From Pseudoclavibacter terrae (GTDB taxonomy: Bacteria; Actinomycetota; Actinomycetes; Actinomycetales; Microbacteriaceae), in assembly GCF_008831075.1 (NCBI RefSeq), contig NZ_WBJX01000005.1, positions 186,001 to 250,000 on the forward strand: 64,000 nucleotides of DNA. The letters are read 5' to 3'. Shown piece by piece: positions 1-8,173 of the stretch. The position numbers and the translations under genes were made by a program. How positions within the stretch are numbered: the stretch's first letter is position 1; every line of letters begins with the position of its first letter. The notes under the pieces were generated by a model. The model ran no database searches and had not been told where the DNA came from. It saw only the letters and a list, made by a program, of their open reading frames with translations.

Positions 1-1
1 C

Positions 2-490
2 CTCGCCTCAACGAGTGTCGGACAGGAGGGCATCGACTTCCACTGGTGGAGCCACTCCGTCGTCCACTGGAACCTGCCGTCGAACCCCGTCGACTTCGAG
101 CAGCGTGAAGGACGCGTGAACCGATTCGCTGGCCACGCCGTGCGCAAGAACGTCGCGGCCGCGCACTGGGCTGACGCCCTCGCATCGACGGATGCGCGCG
201 CCTGGCGGGCCGCGTTCGACGCAGCCACGCGTGTCGACAACGGTTTGGGGGAGTTCTCGCCCTGGTGGGTGTACCCGGGGCCGGCGCGCATCCATCGCGT
301 GATCGCGCAATACCCGCTGAGTCGCGATGCGGTGAAATACGAGCGGCTACGAGAAGCGCTGACGCTCTATCGACTCACGCTCGGGCAACCACGGCAAGAG
401 GACATGCTCGAGTTGCTGGCGAAGCGCGGGGCGGAGGCGGATGCTCTGCCCACGATCGACCTACGGCCACCGGGGCCTTCCCGAACGTAA
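2..490 (+). CDS. Helicase C-terminal fragment (5' end outside window)
   Basis: This reading frame is open from the first bases and encodes the last 162 residues of a superfamily 2 helicase; the start lies upstream of the window. The visible part contains a motif V-like stretch (TSVGQEGIDF) and a motif VI-like stretch (EQREGRVNRF) with the arginine finger region, followed by about 110 residues of charged C-terminal tail. The intervening 'VVHWNLPSNPVD' is characteristic of the large helicases that carry an N-terminal PLD-like or SNF2-like module and often occur in genome-defence or repair islands. That association is from memory of the family, and the N-terminal domains that would decide it are not visible. 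It ends 86 bases before the Fic gene and is probably a separate transcription unit, because an operator-like palindrome lies between them. Confidence 0.75.
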   Translation, partial: LASTSVGQEGIDFHWWSHSVVHWNLPSNPVDFEQREGRVNRFAGHAVRKNVAAAHWADALASTDARAWRAAFDAATRVDNGLGEFSPWWVYPGPARIHRVIAQYPLSRDAVKYERLREALTLYRLTLGQPRQEDMLELLAKRGAEADALPTIDLRPPGPSRT

Positions 491-513
491 CCTTGGGCCC
501 AGCGCCGTCATTT

Positions 514-538
514 TTAACTTTAGATGCTTTAAAGTTAA
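514..538. promoter_or_regulatory. Perfect AT-rich palindrome upstream of fic gene (putative operator)
   Basis: TTAACTTTA and TAAAGTTAA form perfect 9-base arms around a 7-base spacer, in a strikingly AT-rich patch inside very GC-rich DNA. It ends 38 bases before the Fic start codon. The Fic protein has a C-terminal winged-helix-like region, so autoregulation is a reasonable inference, not shown. Confidence 0.6.
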
Positions 539-576
539 GGCATGGCGCACGCGCCAAACCGAGGAGGGAGGCCCCG

Positions 577-1848
577 ATGGTCTATGTCGACCGCATCTGG
601 GAGCCACAGGACACCTTCGGCGTGAGCCGGAAGGACCGCGCGGGCGGCAGGTACCGCGCATTCGTCCCCGACGAACTCAACCCCGAACTCGCGCCCCTGT
701 CGGCAGCAGCCGAACGCGCCGCGCAGGACGCGCTCCAGGCGCTCACTCGCGCAGACGAGCGCGTCGGAACGAATGGTCGATTCCTCAACCACCTGCTCAT
801 TCGATCCGAGAGCATCTCCTCGTCCTGGATCGAAGGAAACCGCGTCACGCCCAAGCGTCTGGCAATCGCCGAGCTCTTGCGCCAAGGCAAGCCCGTCGCG
901 CTCGACGTGGTCGCTAACGTGCGCGCCACGGAAGACGCGATCGCCGCCCTCGCCGACCACACGCGACCCATCCAAGTCGCCGACATCGAGGCGCTCCAGC
1001 ACACCATCGAACCCAGCCTCACGCTCGGCATCCGCACCGAGCAGAACTGGGTCGGCGGCCCGGGCTACTCACCCCTTCGCGCAGACTTCATCCCGCCGCC
1101 CGAAACAGAAGTGGGTCGACTCGTCGGCAACCTGGCCGAATTCGTGACCGCCACCGAAGGGAATCCCGTCGTGCGCGCTGCCATCGCGCACGCGCAGTTC
1201 GAGACGATTCACCCCTTTGTGGACGGCAACGGGCGCACTGGTCGTGCCCTCATCCACACCGTCCTCAAGCGCGCGGATGCCCTCCGCAACATCCTCATCC
1301 CCATCAGCACGGTCTTCGCGGGCGCCAAGAACGCGTACATCGAAGGGCTCACCGCGTACCGGGCGGAACGCGTCGACGAATGGGTCATCGCGTTCTCTCA
1401 AGCCGCTGAGCTTGCCGCCGCCAACGCCGTTCGTCTCGCGGACGACGTGCAACGACTCGACGCCGAGACCCTCGAGCAGCTCATCGAATGGCGCACCCAG
1501 CAGCAGCTGTCGCCCGCGCGACCCAGGCGCGACGCTGTCGCGCTGCGCATCCTCGGCAGGCTGGCAACCGAGCCAGTCGTCACCACAGACTCTGTTGCTG
1601 CCGCCCACGGCGTGTCCAACGTCGCAGCCCATAAAGCGCTGACGCAGCTCGGCGACGCCGGCGTGCTCTCCCGCAACACGGACCACAAGGGGCGGGTCGT
1701 CTGCTGGAGCGCCGACCGACACCTGGCGCTCGTCGCACTCACCGAACGCAGCAACAGAGTCGGCGGCGCCGACACCGCCGGCCGGACTCCACCACGCGGG
1801 CCGGACACCCCCGATCGCAGTGTCCTCGGGAACCTCAGGGGCGACTGA
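577..1848 (+). CDS. Fic family protein adenylyltransferase with C-terminal winged helix
   Basis: A 423-residue Fic (filamentation induced by cAMP) protein, expected to transfer AMP from ATP to hydroxyl side chains of target proteins. The complete catalytic motif HPFVDGNGRTGR lies at residues 212-223. The self-inhibitory motif of form (S/T)xxxE(G/N) is present at S82-E86-G87, placing it among Fic proteins with an intramolecular inhibitory helix at the N-terminal side. Residues 1-100 match a Fic/DOC N-terminal domain, and the last 80 residues look like a winged-helix DNA-binding module. The ATG at 577 is chosen because GGAGG lies 9 bases upstream; the frame stays open further upstream but through the operator. 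No toxin-antitoxin partner is visible. The target protein is unknown. Confidence 0.9.
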   Translation: MVYVDRIWEPQDTFGVSRKDRAGGRYRAFVPDELNPELAPLSAAAERAAQDALQALTRADERVGTNGRFLNHLLIRSESISSSWIEGNRVTPKRLAIAELLRQGKPVALDVVANVRATEDAIAALADHTRPIQVADIEALQHTIEPSLTLGIRTEQNWVGGPGYSPLRADFIPPPETEVGRLVGNLAEFVTATEGNPVVRAAIAHAQFETIHPFVDGNGRTGRALIHTVLKRADALRNILIPISTVFAGAKNAYIEGLTAYRAERVDEWVIAFSQAAELAAANAVRLADDVQRLDAETLEQLIEWRTQQQLSPARPRRDAVALRILGRLATEPVVTTDSVAAAHGVSNVAAHKALTQLGDAGVLSRNTDHKGRVVCWSADRHLALVALTERSNRVGGADTAGRTPPRGPDTPDRSVLGNLRGD

Positions 1849-2014
1849 CACCTCCTTCTCCACTGCAGCCATGCGTCACGGTGCAGGACAGTGCGAACTC
1901 CAGCACGGCCGCTCGGCTCCGCGCATCCGGGGGCCCGCCACCCCACTAAAGTTCAGGGGTACCCGCGCGAGCCCCACCCCCTGTCTTCGGCTCGCCCGAG
2001 AAGAGGACTCCCCT

Positions 2015-3382
2015 TTGACGCAGACACTCACCCGCAAGCTCGGCGTGCCCGGAATCGTGTTCATGGTGATCGCGGCCGCCGCACCCATCACCGTGGTCGC
2101 CGCGAACTTCCCGATCATCTTCGGCGTCTCCGGCTCCGTCGGGGCGCCGCTCATGGTGCTCGTCGCCACCGCCATCCTGCTGCTGTTCTCCGTCGGCTAC
2201 GCGTGGATGACCCCGCACGTGCCAGACGCGGGCGCCTTCTACTCCTACGTCGACCGCGGGCTCGGGCGACGCCTGGGGCTGGGCACCGCATCCATCGCCC
2301 TCCTCTCGTACGTGCTGCTCACCGTGTCGATGACCTGCTACCTCGGCGTGCAGGCCGGCAACCTCTTCGAGCTGTGGACCGGGATGCAGGTGCCCTGGTG
2401 GCTCATCTCGGCCCTCATGATCGGGATCGTCGGGTTGCTCGGCTACCGCAACATCGACCTCTCCGCGAAAGTGCTCGGAGTCGTCCTCGTGCTCGAGGTC
2501 GTCGCGGTCATCGTCATCGACGTGGGCGTGCTCGCCTCCGGGCGCGAGCTCACGACGTTGCCCTTCAGCGTGAGCGAGGCCGTCTCCGGCACCCCGGGAC
2601 TCGGCCTGCTGTTCGCGTTCCTCGGCTTCTTCGGCTTCGAAGCAACTGCGGTGTTCCGCAACGAGGCCCGCGACCCGGAGCGCACCGTCCCCCGCGCCAC
2701 CTACATCGCCGTCATCGCCGTTGGGGCCCTGTACTTCGTCTCGTCCTGGCTCGTCATCGCGGGCCTCGGCGCCGACAACGCGGTCGCCCTCTCCGACGAG
2801 GACCCAGCCGGCGTCGTCGTGGGCCTCGCCGGCGACGTGGTCGCGCCGATCATGGCCGACATCGTGCAGGTCCTCGTCGTGACGAGCATGTTCGCGTGCA
2901 TGCTCGCGTTCCACAACATCGTCACCCGCTACCTGTTCACGCTGGGGGAGCGGGACGTGCTGCCGCGCACCCTCGCCGCCGTGCACCCGAAGCACTCGGC
3001 ACCGTCACGCGCATCCCTGTGGGTGACGATCATCACCGCCGTCGTGGTCGTCGTCTCCGCGCTCGCGCAGCTCGACCCCGTGCTGCAGATCTACACCTGG
3101 TACTCGGGAGCCGGCGCGGTGGGCGTCATCGTCATGATGACCCTCGCGAGCTTCGCCGTCGTCGCCTTCCGCGCGCGCCTGAAGCGGGATGCAGCCGAAC
3201 GGACGGCCTCGTCGTGGGTGACGGTCGCGTCGCTCGCCGGCGGCATCGGGCTCGTCCTCGTGCTGATCATCGCGATCTGGAACTTCCCGTTCCTCGTCGG
3301 CGGAATCCTCGCGGCGATCATCTGGGGTGTTGTGCTCGCCGGGTTCTTCGCGATCGGGATGCTGCTGCCCAGCAAGCGCTGA
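2015..3382 (+). CDS. APC-superfamily amino-acid permease
   Basis: A 455-residue polytopic membrane protein with about twelve hydrophobic segments, of the amino acid-polyamine-organocation (APC) superfamily. The opening 'GVPGIVFMVIAAAAPIT' with the helix-breaking GIVF segment and the following 'FSVGYAWM...AGAFYSYV' region are typical of the substrate-binding helices 1 and 2 of this family. Members are secondary transporters importing or exchanging amino acids or amines through the cytoplasmic membrane; the specific substrate cannot be read from sequence. The TTG at 2015 is preferred because an AGAAGAGGA Shine-Dalgarno stretch precedes it and membrane segment 1 begins shortly after; the frame is open further upstream into the end of the Fic gene. 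It stands alone between two unrelated units. Confidence 0.85.
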   Translation: MTQTLTRKLGVPGIVFMVIAAAAPITVVAANFPIIFGVSGSVGAPLMVLVATAILLLFSVGYAWMTPHVPDAGAFYSYVDRGLGRRLGLGTASIALLSYVLLTVSMTCYLGVQAGNLFELWTGMQVPWWLISALMIGIVGLLGYRNIDLSAKVLGVVLVLEVVAVIVIDVGVLASGRELTTLPFSVSEAVSGTPGLGLLFAFLGFFGFEATAVFRNEARDPERTVPRATYIAVIAVGALYFVSSWLVIAGLGADNAVALSDEDPAGVVVGLAGDVVAPIMADIVQVLVVTSMFACMLAFHNIVTRYLFTLGERDVLPRTLAAVHPKHSAPSRASLWVTIITAVVVVVSALAQLDPVLQIYTWYSGAGAVGVIVMMTLASFAVVAFRARLKRDAAERTASSWVTVASLAGGIGLVLVLIIAIWNFPFLVGGILAAIIWGVVLAGFFAIGMLLPSKR

Positions 3383-3455
3383 CGCCTTCCTGCACAATCT
3401 CCACTTCAGGGGTCGAACGCCTTCGCTCGGCCCCTGGAGTGCTCTTTTGCGTGCG

Positions 3456-3509
3456 CATCTGAGCACCTTTCGCGAGTGCCCGTGCTCAGATGAGCGAAAA
3501 GATGCTCAG
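3456..3509. promoter_or_regulatory. Cluster of inverted repeats upstream of SorC/FGGY/DeoC operon
   Basis: CATCTGAGCAC (3456-3466) and GTGCTCAGATG (3482-3492) form a perfect 11-base inverted repeat. The half-site TGAGC/GCTCA occurs again: TGAGC at 3491-3495 is followed after 8 bases by GCTCA at 3504-3508, giving a second, overlapping inverted repeat. Such repeated half-sites 70-120 bases before the first gene fit an operator array for the SorC-type regulator encoded within the operon. The assignment is an inference. Confidence 0.6.
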
Positions 3510-3576
3510 CTGTTGCCGTCGCGCTCAAGCCCGACCTACCTTGTCCTCAGTCATCCGGACCAAGGAGGTCATTTCA

Positions 3577-4563
3577 ATGAAGAAATCAGGCTTGTTTCTC
3601 ACCACTGTCGCTGCAGCATCGTTGCTGCTGACCGGCTGCTCTGTCACCACCACCCCAGGAGGGGAGGGGGCCAGCGCAGGCGGTGCCGACGACGGCACCA
3701 TCTCGATCGGCTTCAGCCAGGCCACACAGCAGTCGCCGTTCTACGTCGAGCTCGGCGTTGGCGTGCAGGAAGCCGCGGACGCGGCGGGTGCCGACCTCGA
3801 GTACGTCGACGCCAACGGCGACGTCACCAAGCAGAACAACGACATCGAAGACCTCATCACCAAGGGCGTGGATGTCCTCCTCATCAACCCCGTCGACCCG
3901 CAAGGCATCGCGCAGAGCATCGCCTCCGCAGAAGCCGCGGGCATCCCCGTTGTCACCGTCGACCGATCCGCGGAGGGCGCCATCGCCCACGTCGGTCGCG
4001 ACAACGTCGAGATGGGCAAGCTCGTCGGCGAGCAAGTCAAGGAAGCGCTCGGCGCCGAGGGCGGCAAGATCATCGAGATCCAGGGCGACGCCGGCGGAAC
4101 GGTCGCCATGGACCGCTCTGAAGGTTTCCACAGCGTGTTCGAGGGCGACTCGTCCGTGAACATCGTCGCGGGACCGTACGCCGAGTACATCCGCTCGAAC
4201 GCCGTCACCGCCATGCAGGACCTCCTGCAGTCGAACTCCGACGTCAAGGTGGTCTACGCACACAACGACGACATGGCTCTCGGCGCCCTGCAGGTGCTGC
4301 AGGAGAACGGGCGCACGGACGTGCTCGTGGCCGGCGTCGACGGCCTCATGGAAGCAGTGGATGCAATCGCCGAGGGAAACCAGTACGTCGCAACTTCGCT
4401 CAACGACCCGATCGCACTCGGCACAGTCGCCGCTGAAACCGCGCTCAGCGCGGCAGCCGGCGAAGACGTCGAGGCCGAGATCGACGCTGGCACCGAGCTC
4501 GTCACGAAGGACAACGCCGGCGACCTGGTCGGAGACACGCTCTTCGCGCAGGGCGGCAAGTAA
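3577..4563 (+). CDS. Sugar ABC transporter substrate-binding lipoprotein (RbsB-like)
   Basis: A 328-residue periplasmic-binding-protein type 1 of the RbsB cluster. It begins with a lipoprotein signal peptide (lipobox LTGC, Cys at about residue 25), so it should be anchored to the outer face of the membrane, where it captures a sugar or polyol for the importer encoded at 8170-10691. Characteristic features are 'IGFSQATQQSPFYVEL' in the first strand-helix unit, 'GVDVLLINPVDPQ', and 'VAGVDGL'. The ATG at 3577 has an AAGGAGG ribosome-binding site 8 bases away. It is the first gene of the operon running to 11407 and sits directly downstream of the inverted-repeat cluster. The ligand is not known; gene context suggests a polyol or a deoxy sugar. 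Confidence 0.9.
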   Translation: MKKSGLFLTTVAAASLLLTGCSVTTTPGGEGASAGGADDGTISIGFSQATQQSPFYVELGVGVQEAADAAGADLEYVDANGDVTKQNNDIEDLITKGVDVLLINPVDPQGIAQSIASAEAAGIPVVTVDRSAEGAIAHVGRDNVEMGKLVGEQVKEALGAEGGKIIEIQGDAGGTVAMDRSEGFHSVFEGDSSVNIVAGPYAEYIRSNAVTAMQDLLQSNSDVKVVYAHNDDMALGALQVLQENGRTDVLVAGVDGLMEAVDAIAEGNQYVATSLNDPIALGTVAAETALSAAAGEDVEAEIDAGTELVTKDNAGDLVGDTLFAQGGK

Positions 4564-4617
4564 GCCACGCCCACCCGTGAGACCCCCAACCACCATCGAT
4601 CCCTGGAGGAAGCGACA

Positions 4618-5661
4618 ATGACCGAGACCATGACCGCGGCAGTGATGCACGCACCTGGCGACATCCGCGTGGAAAGCGTCGATGTGCCGAAGCCGGGTGA
4701 CGGCGACGTGCTGCTCAAGGTCGCCGCGTGCGGCGTGTGCGGCTCCGACATTCCACGCATGAACTTCGCCGGCGCCTACCTGCTCCCGATCATCTGCGGG
4801 CACGAGTTCTCGGGCCACATCGTTGAAATCGGCGCAAACGTCGAAGGCCTCGAGATCGGCCAGCTCGCGACCGTGCCGCCGCTCATCCCGTGCAACGAAT
4901 GCGAGAGCTGCCTCGACGGGCATTTCAGTCTCTGCGAGAACTACGGCTACTTCGGCAGCCGCCAGGACGGGGCCTACGCACAGTACGTGGTCGTCAACGC
5001 GGGCAACATCTTTCTCATGCCGGAGGGCGTCGACCCGCGGGCCGCTGCCATGATGGATCCGTCTGCCATCGCGCTCCACGCCATCTACAAGACGAAGCTC
5101 GGAGAAGGCTCCAGGGTCGCTGTCATCGGCGCGGGCCCCATCGGCCTGTTCGCCATCCAGTGGGCGAAGCTCATGGGCGCGAGCGAAGTGCTCGCAGTCG
5201 ACGTGAGTCAGCAGAAGGCCGACATGGCGGTCGAAGCCGGGGCCACACTCACGGCCGTCAACGACGAAGAAGCCATCGCCCACGCGGGCAAGGGCTTCGA
5301 CGTCATCATCGAGTCCGCCGGCGTGCCAGCAACGATCGCCCTCGCGACGAAGCTCACGGCACGCCACGGCGAGGCGGCCTTCATCGGCATCCCCCACAAG
5401 ACGGTGGAGCTCGAGAAGGCGGTCTTCAGCCACTTCCTCCGCAAGGAAGTGTCCCTCCACGGCAGCTGGAACTCCTTCTCGGCGCCCTTCCCGGGCCGAG
5501 AATGGGTCGAATCGGCGCGAGCCTTCGCAGACGGCAGCCTGAAGTGGGAGTTCATGATCACGCACGAGCTCAGCCTCGACGAGCTTCCCCTGACCATGAA
5601 GCAGCTCGGTGAACGCTCCATCTTCAGCTCGAAGGTGCTCTTCCTCCCCAACCGAGACTGA
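4618..5661 (+). CDS. Zinc-dependent medium-chain polyol/sugar dehydrogenase
   Basis: A 347-residue zinc-type medium-chain dehydrogenase. Catalytic zinc ligands are visible at C41 (GVCGSD) and H62-E63 (GHEFSG); the structural zinc lobe has four cysteines at 92, 95, 98 and 106. The Rossmann fold shows 'VIGAGPIGLFAIQ'. Overall resemblance is to galactitol-1-phosphate 5-dehydrogenase and sorbitol dehydrogenases, which oxidise a secondary alcohol to a ketone with NAD(P)+. Because the operon carries an ABC importer and not a PTS, and the kinase is encoded after this gene, the likely substrate is a free polyol oxidised before phosphorylation. It lies 54 bases after the binding-protein gene, with GGAGG upstream of its ATG. 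Confidence 0.88.
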   Translation: MTETMTAAVMHAPGDIRVESVDVPKPGDGDVLLKVAACGVCGSDIPRMNFAGAYLLPIICGHEFSGHIVEIGANVEGLEIGQLATVPPLIPCNECESCLDGHFSLCENYGYFGSRQDGAYAQYVVVNAGNIFLMPEGVDPRAAAMMDPSAIALHAIYKTKLGEGSRVAVIGAGPIGLFAIQWAKLMGASEVLAVDVSQQKADMAVEAGATLTAVNDEEAIAHAGKGFDVIIESAGVPATIALATKLTARHGEAAFIGIPHKTVELEKAVFSHFLRKEVSLHGSWNSFSAPFPGREWVESARAFADGSLKWEFMITHELSLDELPLTMKQLGERSIFSSKVLFLPNRD

Positions 5662-5705
5662 CACCCCACCCTCGAGGCCCGAACCACAACACGAAGGACA
5701 GAACA

Positions 5706-7229
5706 GTGGCGTTCTACTTGGCAATCGACATCGGCACGGAAGGCGCGCGCGCCGGAGTGTTCGACGAGGCAGGGACACGAGTCTCCACCGCGTCGGCCCC
5801 CTACCAGACCGCGTACCCGCACCCAGGCTGGGCCGAGCAGAACCCCCGCGACTGGTGGAGCGCCACCGTGCGCGCCGCAAGGGAAGCGTTGGAAACCGCC
5901 TCGGTGCGGTCCGTCCGCGCAGTGGGCGTCGCCACGACCTCCTCGTCGGTCGTGATCCTCGATGACACAGGCACCCCCATCCGCCCTGCTCTGCTTTGGA
6001 TGGACAGCAGAGCAGGCGCGGAGTCCGAGCGCACCGCGGAGATCGACCACCCGTCTCTGCGGTTCGCGGGCGGATCCGACAGCTCTGAGTGGCTGGTCCC
6101 CAAGGCCATGTGGCTCGCCCGCAACGAGCCGGAGACCTACGCGGCAGCGACGCACATCGGCGAATCCGTCGACTACATGACCCTGCGCCTCACCGGGCGC
6201 TGGGTGGGCTCGCGACTCAACGCGACCTGCAAATGGAACTACGACCACCGAGAGGATGCGCTCCCGTCCGACCTCTACGCGCAGCTCGGCATCCCAGACC
6301 TCGCGGAGAAACTGCCGCGCGACATCGCCGCGGTGGGCGATGTCGTCGGCGAGCTGAGCCGTGCGGCCGCCGCAGAGCTTGGGCTCGAGCCGGGCGCCAT
6401 CGTCTTCGCCGGCGGCATCGACGCCCACCTTGCGCTCGTTGCGCTCAGGGGCGTCAGCAGCAACCCGGTGGCGATCGTCGCCGGGACCTCCAATGCCTTC
6501 ATCGCGGAGCTCGACGAGCCTGTCTTCTCGCCCACGATCTGGGGGCCCTACCCGGGCGCGCTCACCCAAGATCGCTGGCTCATCGAGGGTGGCCAGGTGT
6601 CAGCCGGATCCGCGCTCTCGTGGCTCTCGGAGCGGATCCTCGGCGTGCCGAGAGACAGACTCGGCCAGCTCGTCGCGAGCGCCACCGAGGTTCAGGCTGC
6701 CGAACACGGCATCCTCGTGCTCGACCACTTCATGGGCAACCGCACGCCCCACCGTGACCCGAGCCTCCGCGGCGCGGTGCTCGGCCTCTCGCTCGGCGCG
6801 ACCCCGGCCCAGCTCTACCGGGCCACGGTCGAAGCCGTCTCCTTCGGCACCCGGCAGGTGCTCGAATCCTTCGAGGCCGTCGGGGTCGACTCCGACGACG
6901 TCTTCCTGACCGGTGGCATCCGGCACAACCCGCTCTGGCTGCAGACGACAGCGGATGCACTCGGCCGCCCCGTCAACCTCGTCTCGGGGGAGAACCTCAC
7001 GACCCTCGCGCTCGGAATCCTGGGGGTCGCCGCAGACACCGGCGAGGGCCGCGCCGAGGTCGCCAGACGCTTCGCCCCGGACCACATCATCGTGGAACCG
7101 AACCCCGCCGCAACTCAGCCGCTCGCGGACGCCTATGAGCGGTACGAGCGGTCGACGCAGCTGCTCACCGGCATGAGCCACGAGCTCGCGAGATCGACGC
7201 AGACGACCGCGAGAGTCGGCGCAGCATGA
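5706..7229 (+). CDS. FGGY-family carbohydrate kinase
   Basis: A 507-residue sugar kinase of the FGGY family (ribulokinase, xylulokinase, erythritol and AI-2 kinases). The N-terminal ATPase-fold signature 'DIGTEGARAGVFD' begins at D8, and the probable catalytic aspartate is D239 in 'GGIDAHLALVALRG'. The C-terminal half carries the second actin-like lobe with 'TGGIRHNPLWLQ', which contacts nucleotide in this family. It should phosphorylate the keto-sugar or polyol delivered by the dehydrogenase next door, trapping it in the cell. The GTG at 5706 is preceded by AAGGA. The stop codon overlaps the next start by 4 bases (ATGA). Substrate specificity is not readable; the combination with a SorC regulator and a DeoC aldolase is reminiscent of LsrK. 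Confidence 0.88.
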   Translation: MAFYLAIDIGTEGARAGVFDEAGTRVSTASAPYQTAYPHPGWAEQNPRDWWSATVRAAREALETASVRSVRAVGVATTSSSVVILDDTGTPIRPALLWMDSRAGAESERTAEIDHPSLRFAGGSDSSEWLVPKAMWLARNEPETYAAATHIGESVDYMTLRLTGRWVGSRLNATCKWNYDHREDALPSDLYAQLGIPDLAEKLPRDIAAVGDVVGELSRAAAAELGLEPGAIVFAGGIDAHLALVALRGVSSNPVAIVAGTSNAFIAELDEPVFSPTIWGPYPGALTQDRWLIEGGQVSAGSALSWLSERILGVPRDRLGQLVASATEVQAAEHGILVLDHFMGNRTPHRDPSLRGAVLGLSLGATPAQLYRATVEAVSFGTRQVLESFEAVGVDSDDVFLTGGIRHNPLWLQTTADALGRPVNLVSGENLTTLALGILGVAADTGEGRAEVARRFAPDHIIVEPNPAATQPLADAYERYERSTQLLTGMSHELARSTQTTARVGAA

Positions 7230-8173
7230 ACGGCGAGGACGAGCTTCTCGCGATTCGCGCCGCTGAGCTGTACTTCCAAGACGACAAGAACCAGTCGGAG
7301 ATCGCCGCCCGCCTCGGCGTGACGCGCTGGAAGGTCGGCCGCCTCCTCGCGCAGGCGAAGGAACGCGGCTTCGTGCGCATCGAGATCGTGCACCCCAAGG
7401 CCAGGCGGCTGCCACTCGAGCGCGAGCTGCAGGAGCTCTACGGGCTCGCCGACGCGATCGTCGTCCCGAGCTCGAACAACGACGCCGAGACGCGCATCCG
7501 AGTTGCCGAAGCGGCAGCCGACTACCTCGCGACACTTCGGCCTCGGGTGCGAACGCTCGGCGTCTCCTGGGGGCGCACCCTCCAGCAGGTCGCCGACGCG
7601 CTGCCAGACGGTTGGGCCGACGGCGTCGACGTCGTGCAGGTCAACGGAGGGGTGACCGTGAACCGGCGGGTCGGTATGGCCTCGACCACGGCCACGACGA
7701 TCGCATCCAAGGGAAAGGGAACGGTGACTCTCCTCCCGAGCCCCGCGATCCTCGAGCAGGCGGCGACGCGCGAGGCCATCGAAAGCGACCGGTTCGTCTC
7801 GACGATCCTCGACAAGGCGAGGGAAGCATCCACCGTCGTCTTCAGCGCAGGCCCCGTCGACACCAAGTCGGTACTCGTATCCAGCGGCTACCTGACCGCG
7901 GAGGACGTGCGGACCCTCGAACGCAAAGGGGCCGTCGGCGACGTGCTCGGACGCTACATCGATGCCGACGGACACATCGTCGACCCAGCCCTCGACGCTC
8001 GAACCCTCGGTCTCGAACTCGAAACGCTCAGCCGCGCGCGCACCGCCGTCGCCGTCATCTCCGGCCGCGAGAAGTGGCCCGTCTGCCACGCGGTCGTCGA
8101 CAACAAGTTCTGCTCAGTGCTCGTCACGGACGACGAGTGCGCCAACTACCTCAAAGAAGCGAGGAAACGATGA
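7226..8173 (+). CDS. SorC/DeoR-type sugar-binding transcriptional regulator
   Basis: A 315-residue regulator of the SorC family: a short helix-turn-helix at about residues 22-46 ('QSEIAARLGVTRWKVGRLL') followed by a sugar-phosphate-binding domain of about 250 residues related to phosphosugar isomerase folds. Relatives such as SorC, B. subtilis DeoR and LsrR bind tandem inverted repeats and are released by a phosphorylated sugar. Here the ligand would be the product of the FGGY kinase just upstream. It is embedded within the operon with ATGA overlaps on both sides, so it is presumably co-transcribed and autoregulated through the inverted-repeat cluster at 3456-3509. DNA-binding polarity (repressor or activator) cannot be told from the sequence. 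Confidence 0.88.
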   Translation: MNGEDELLAIRAAELYFQDDKNQSEIAARLGVTRWKVGRLLAQAKERGFVRIEIVHPKARRLPLERELQELYGLADAIVVPSSNNDAETRIRVAEAAADYLATLRPRVRTLGVSWGRTLQQVADALPDGWADGVDVVQVNGGVTVNRRVGMASTTATTIASKGKGTVTLLPSPAILEQAATREAIESDRFVSTILDKAREASTVVFSAGPVDTKSVLVSSGYLTAEDVRTLERKGAVGDVLGRYIDADGHIVDPALDARTLGLELETLSRARTAVAVISGREKWPVCHAVVDNKFCSVLVTDDECANYLKEARKR

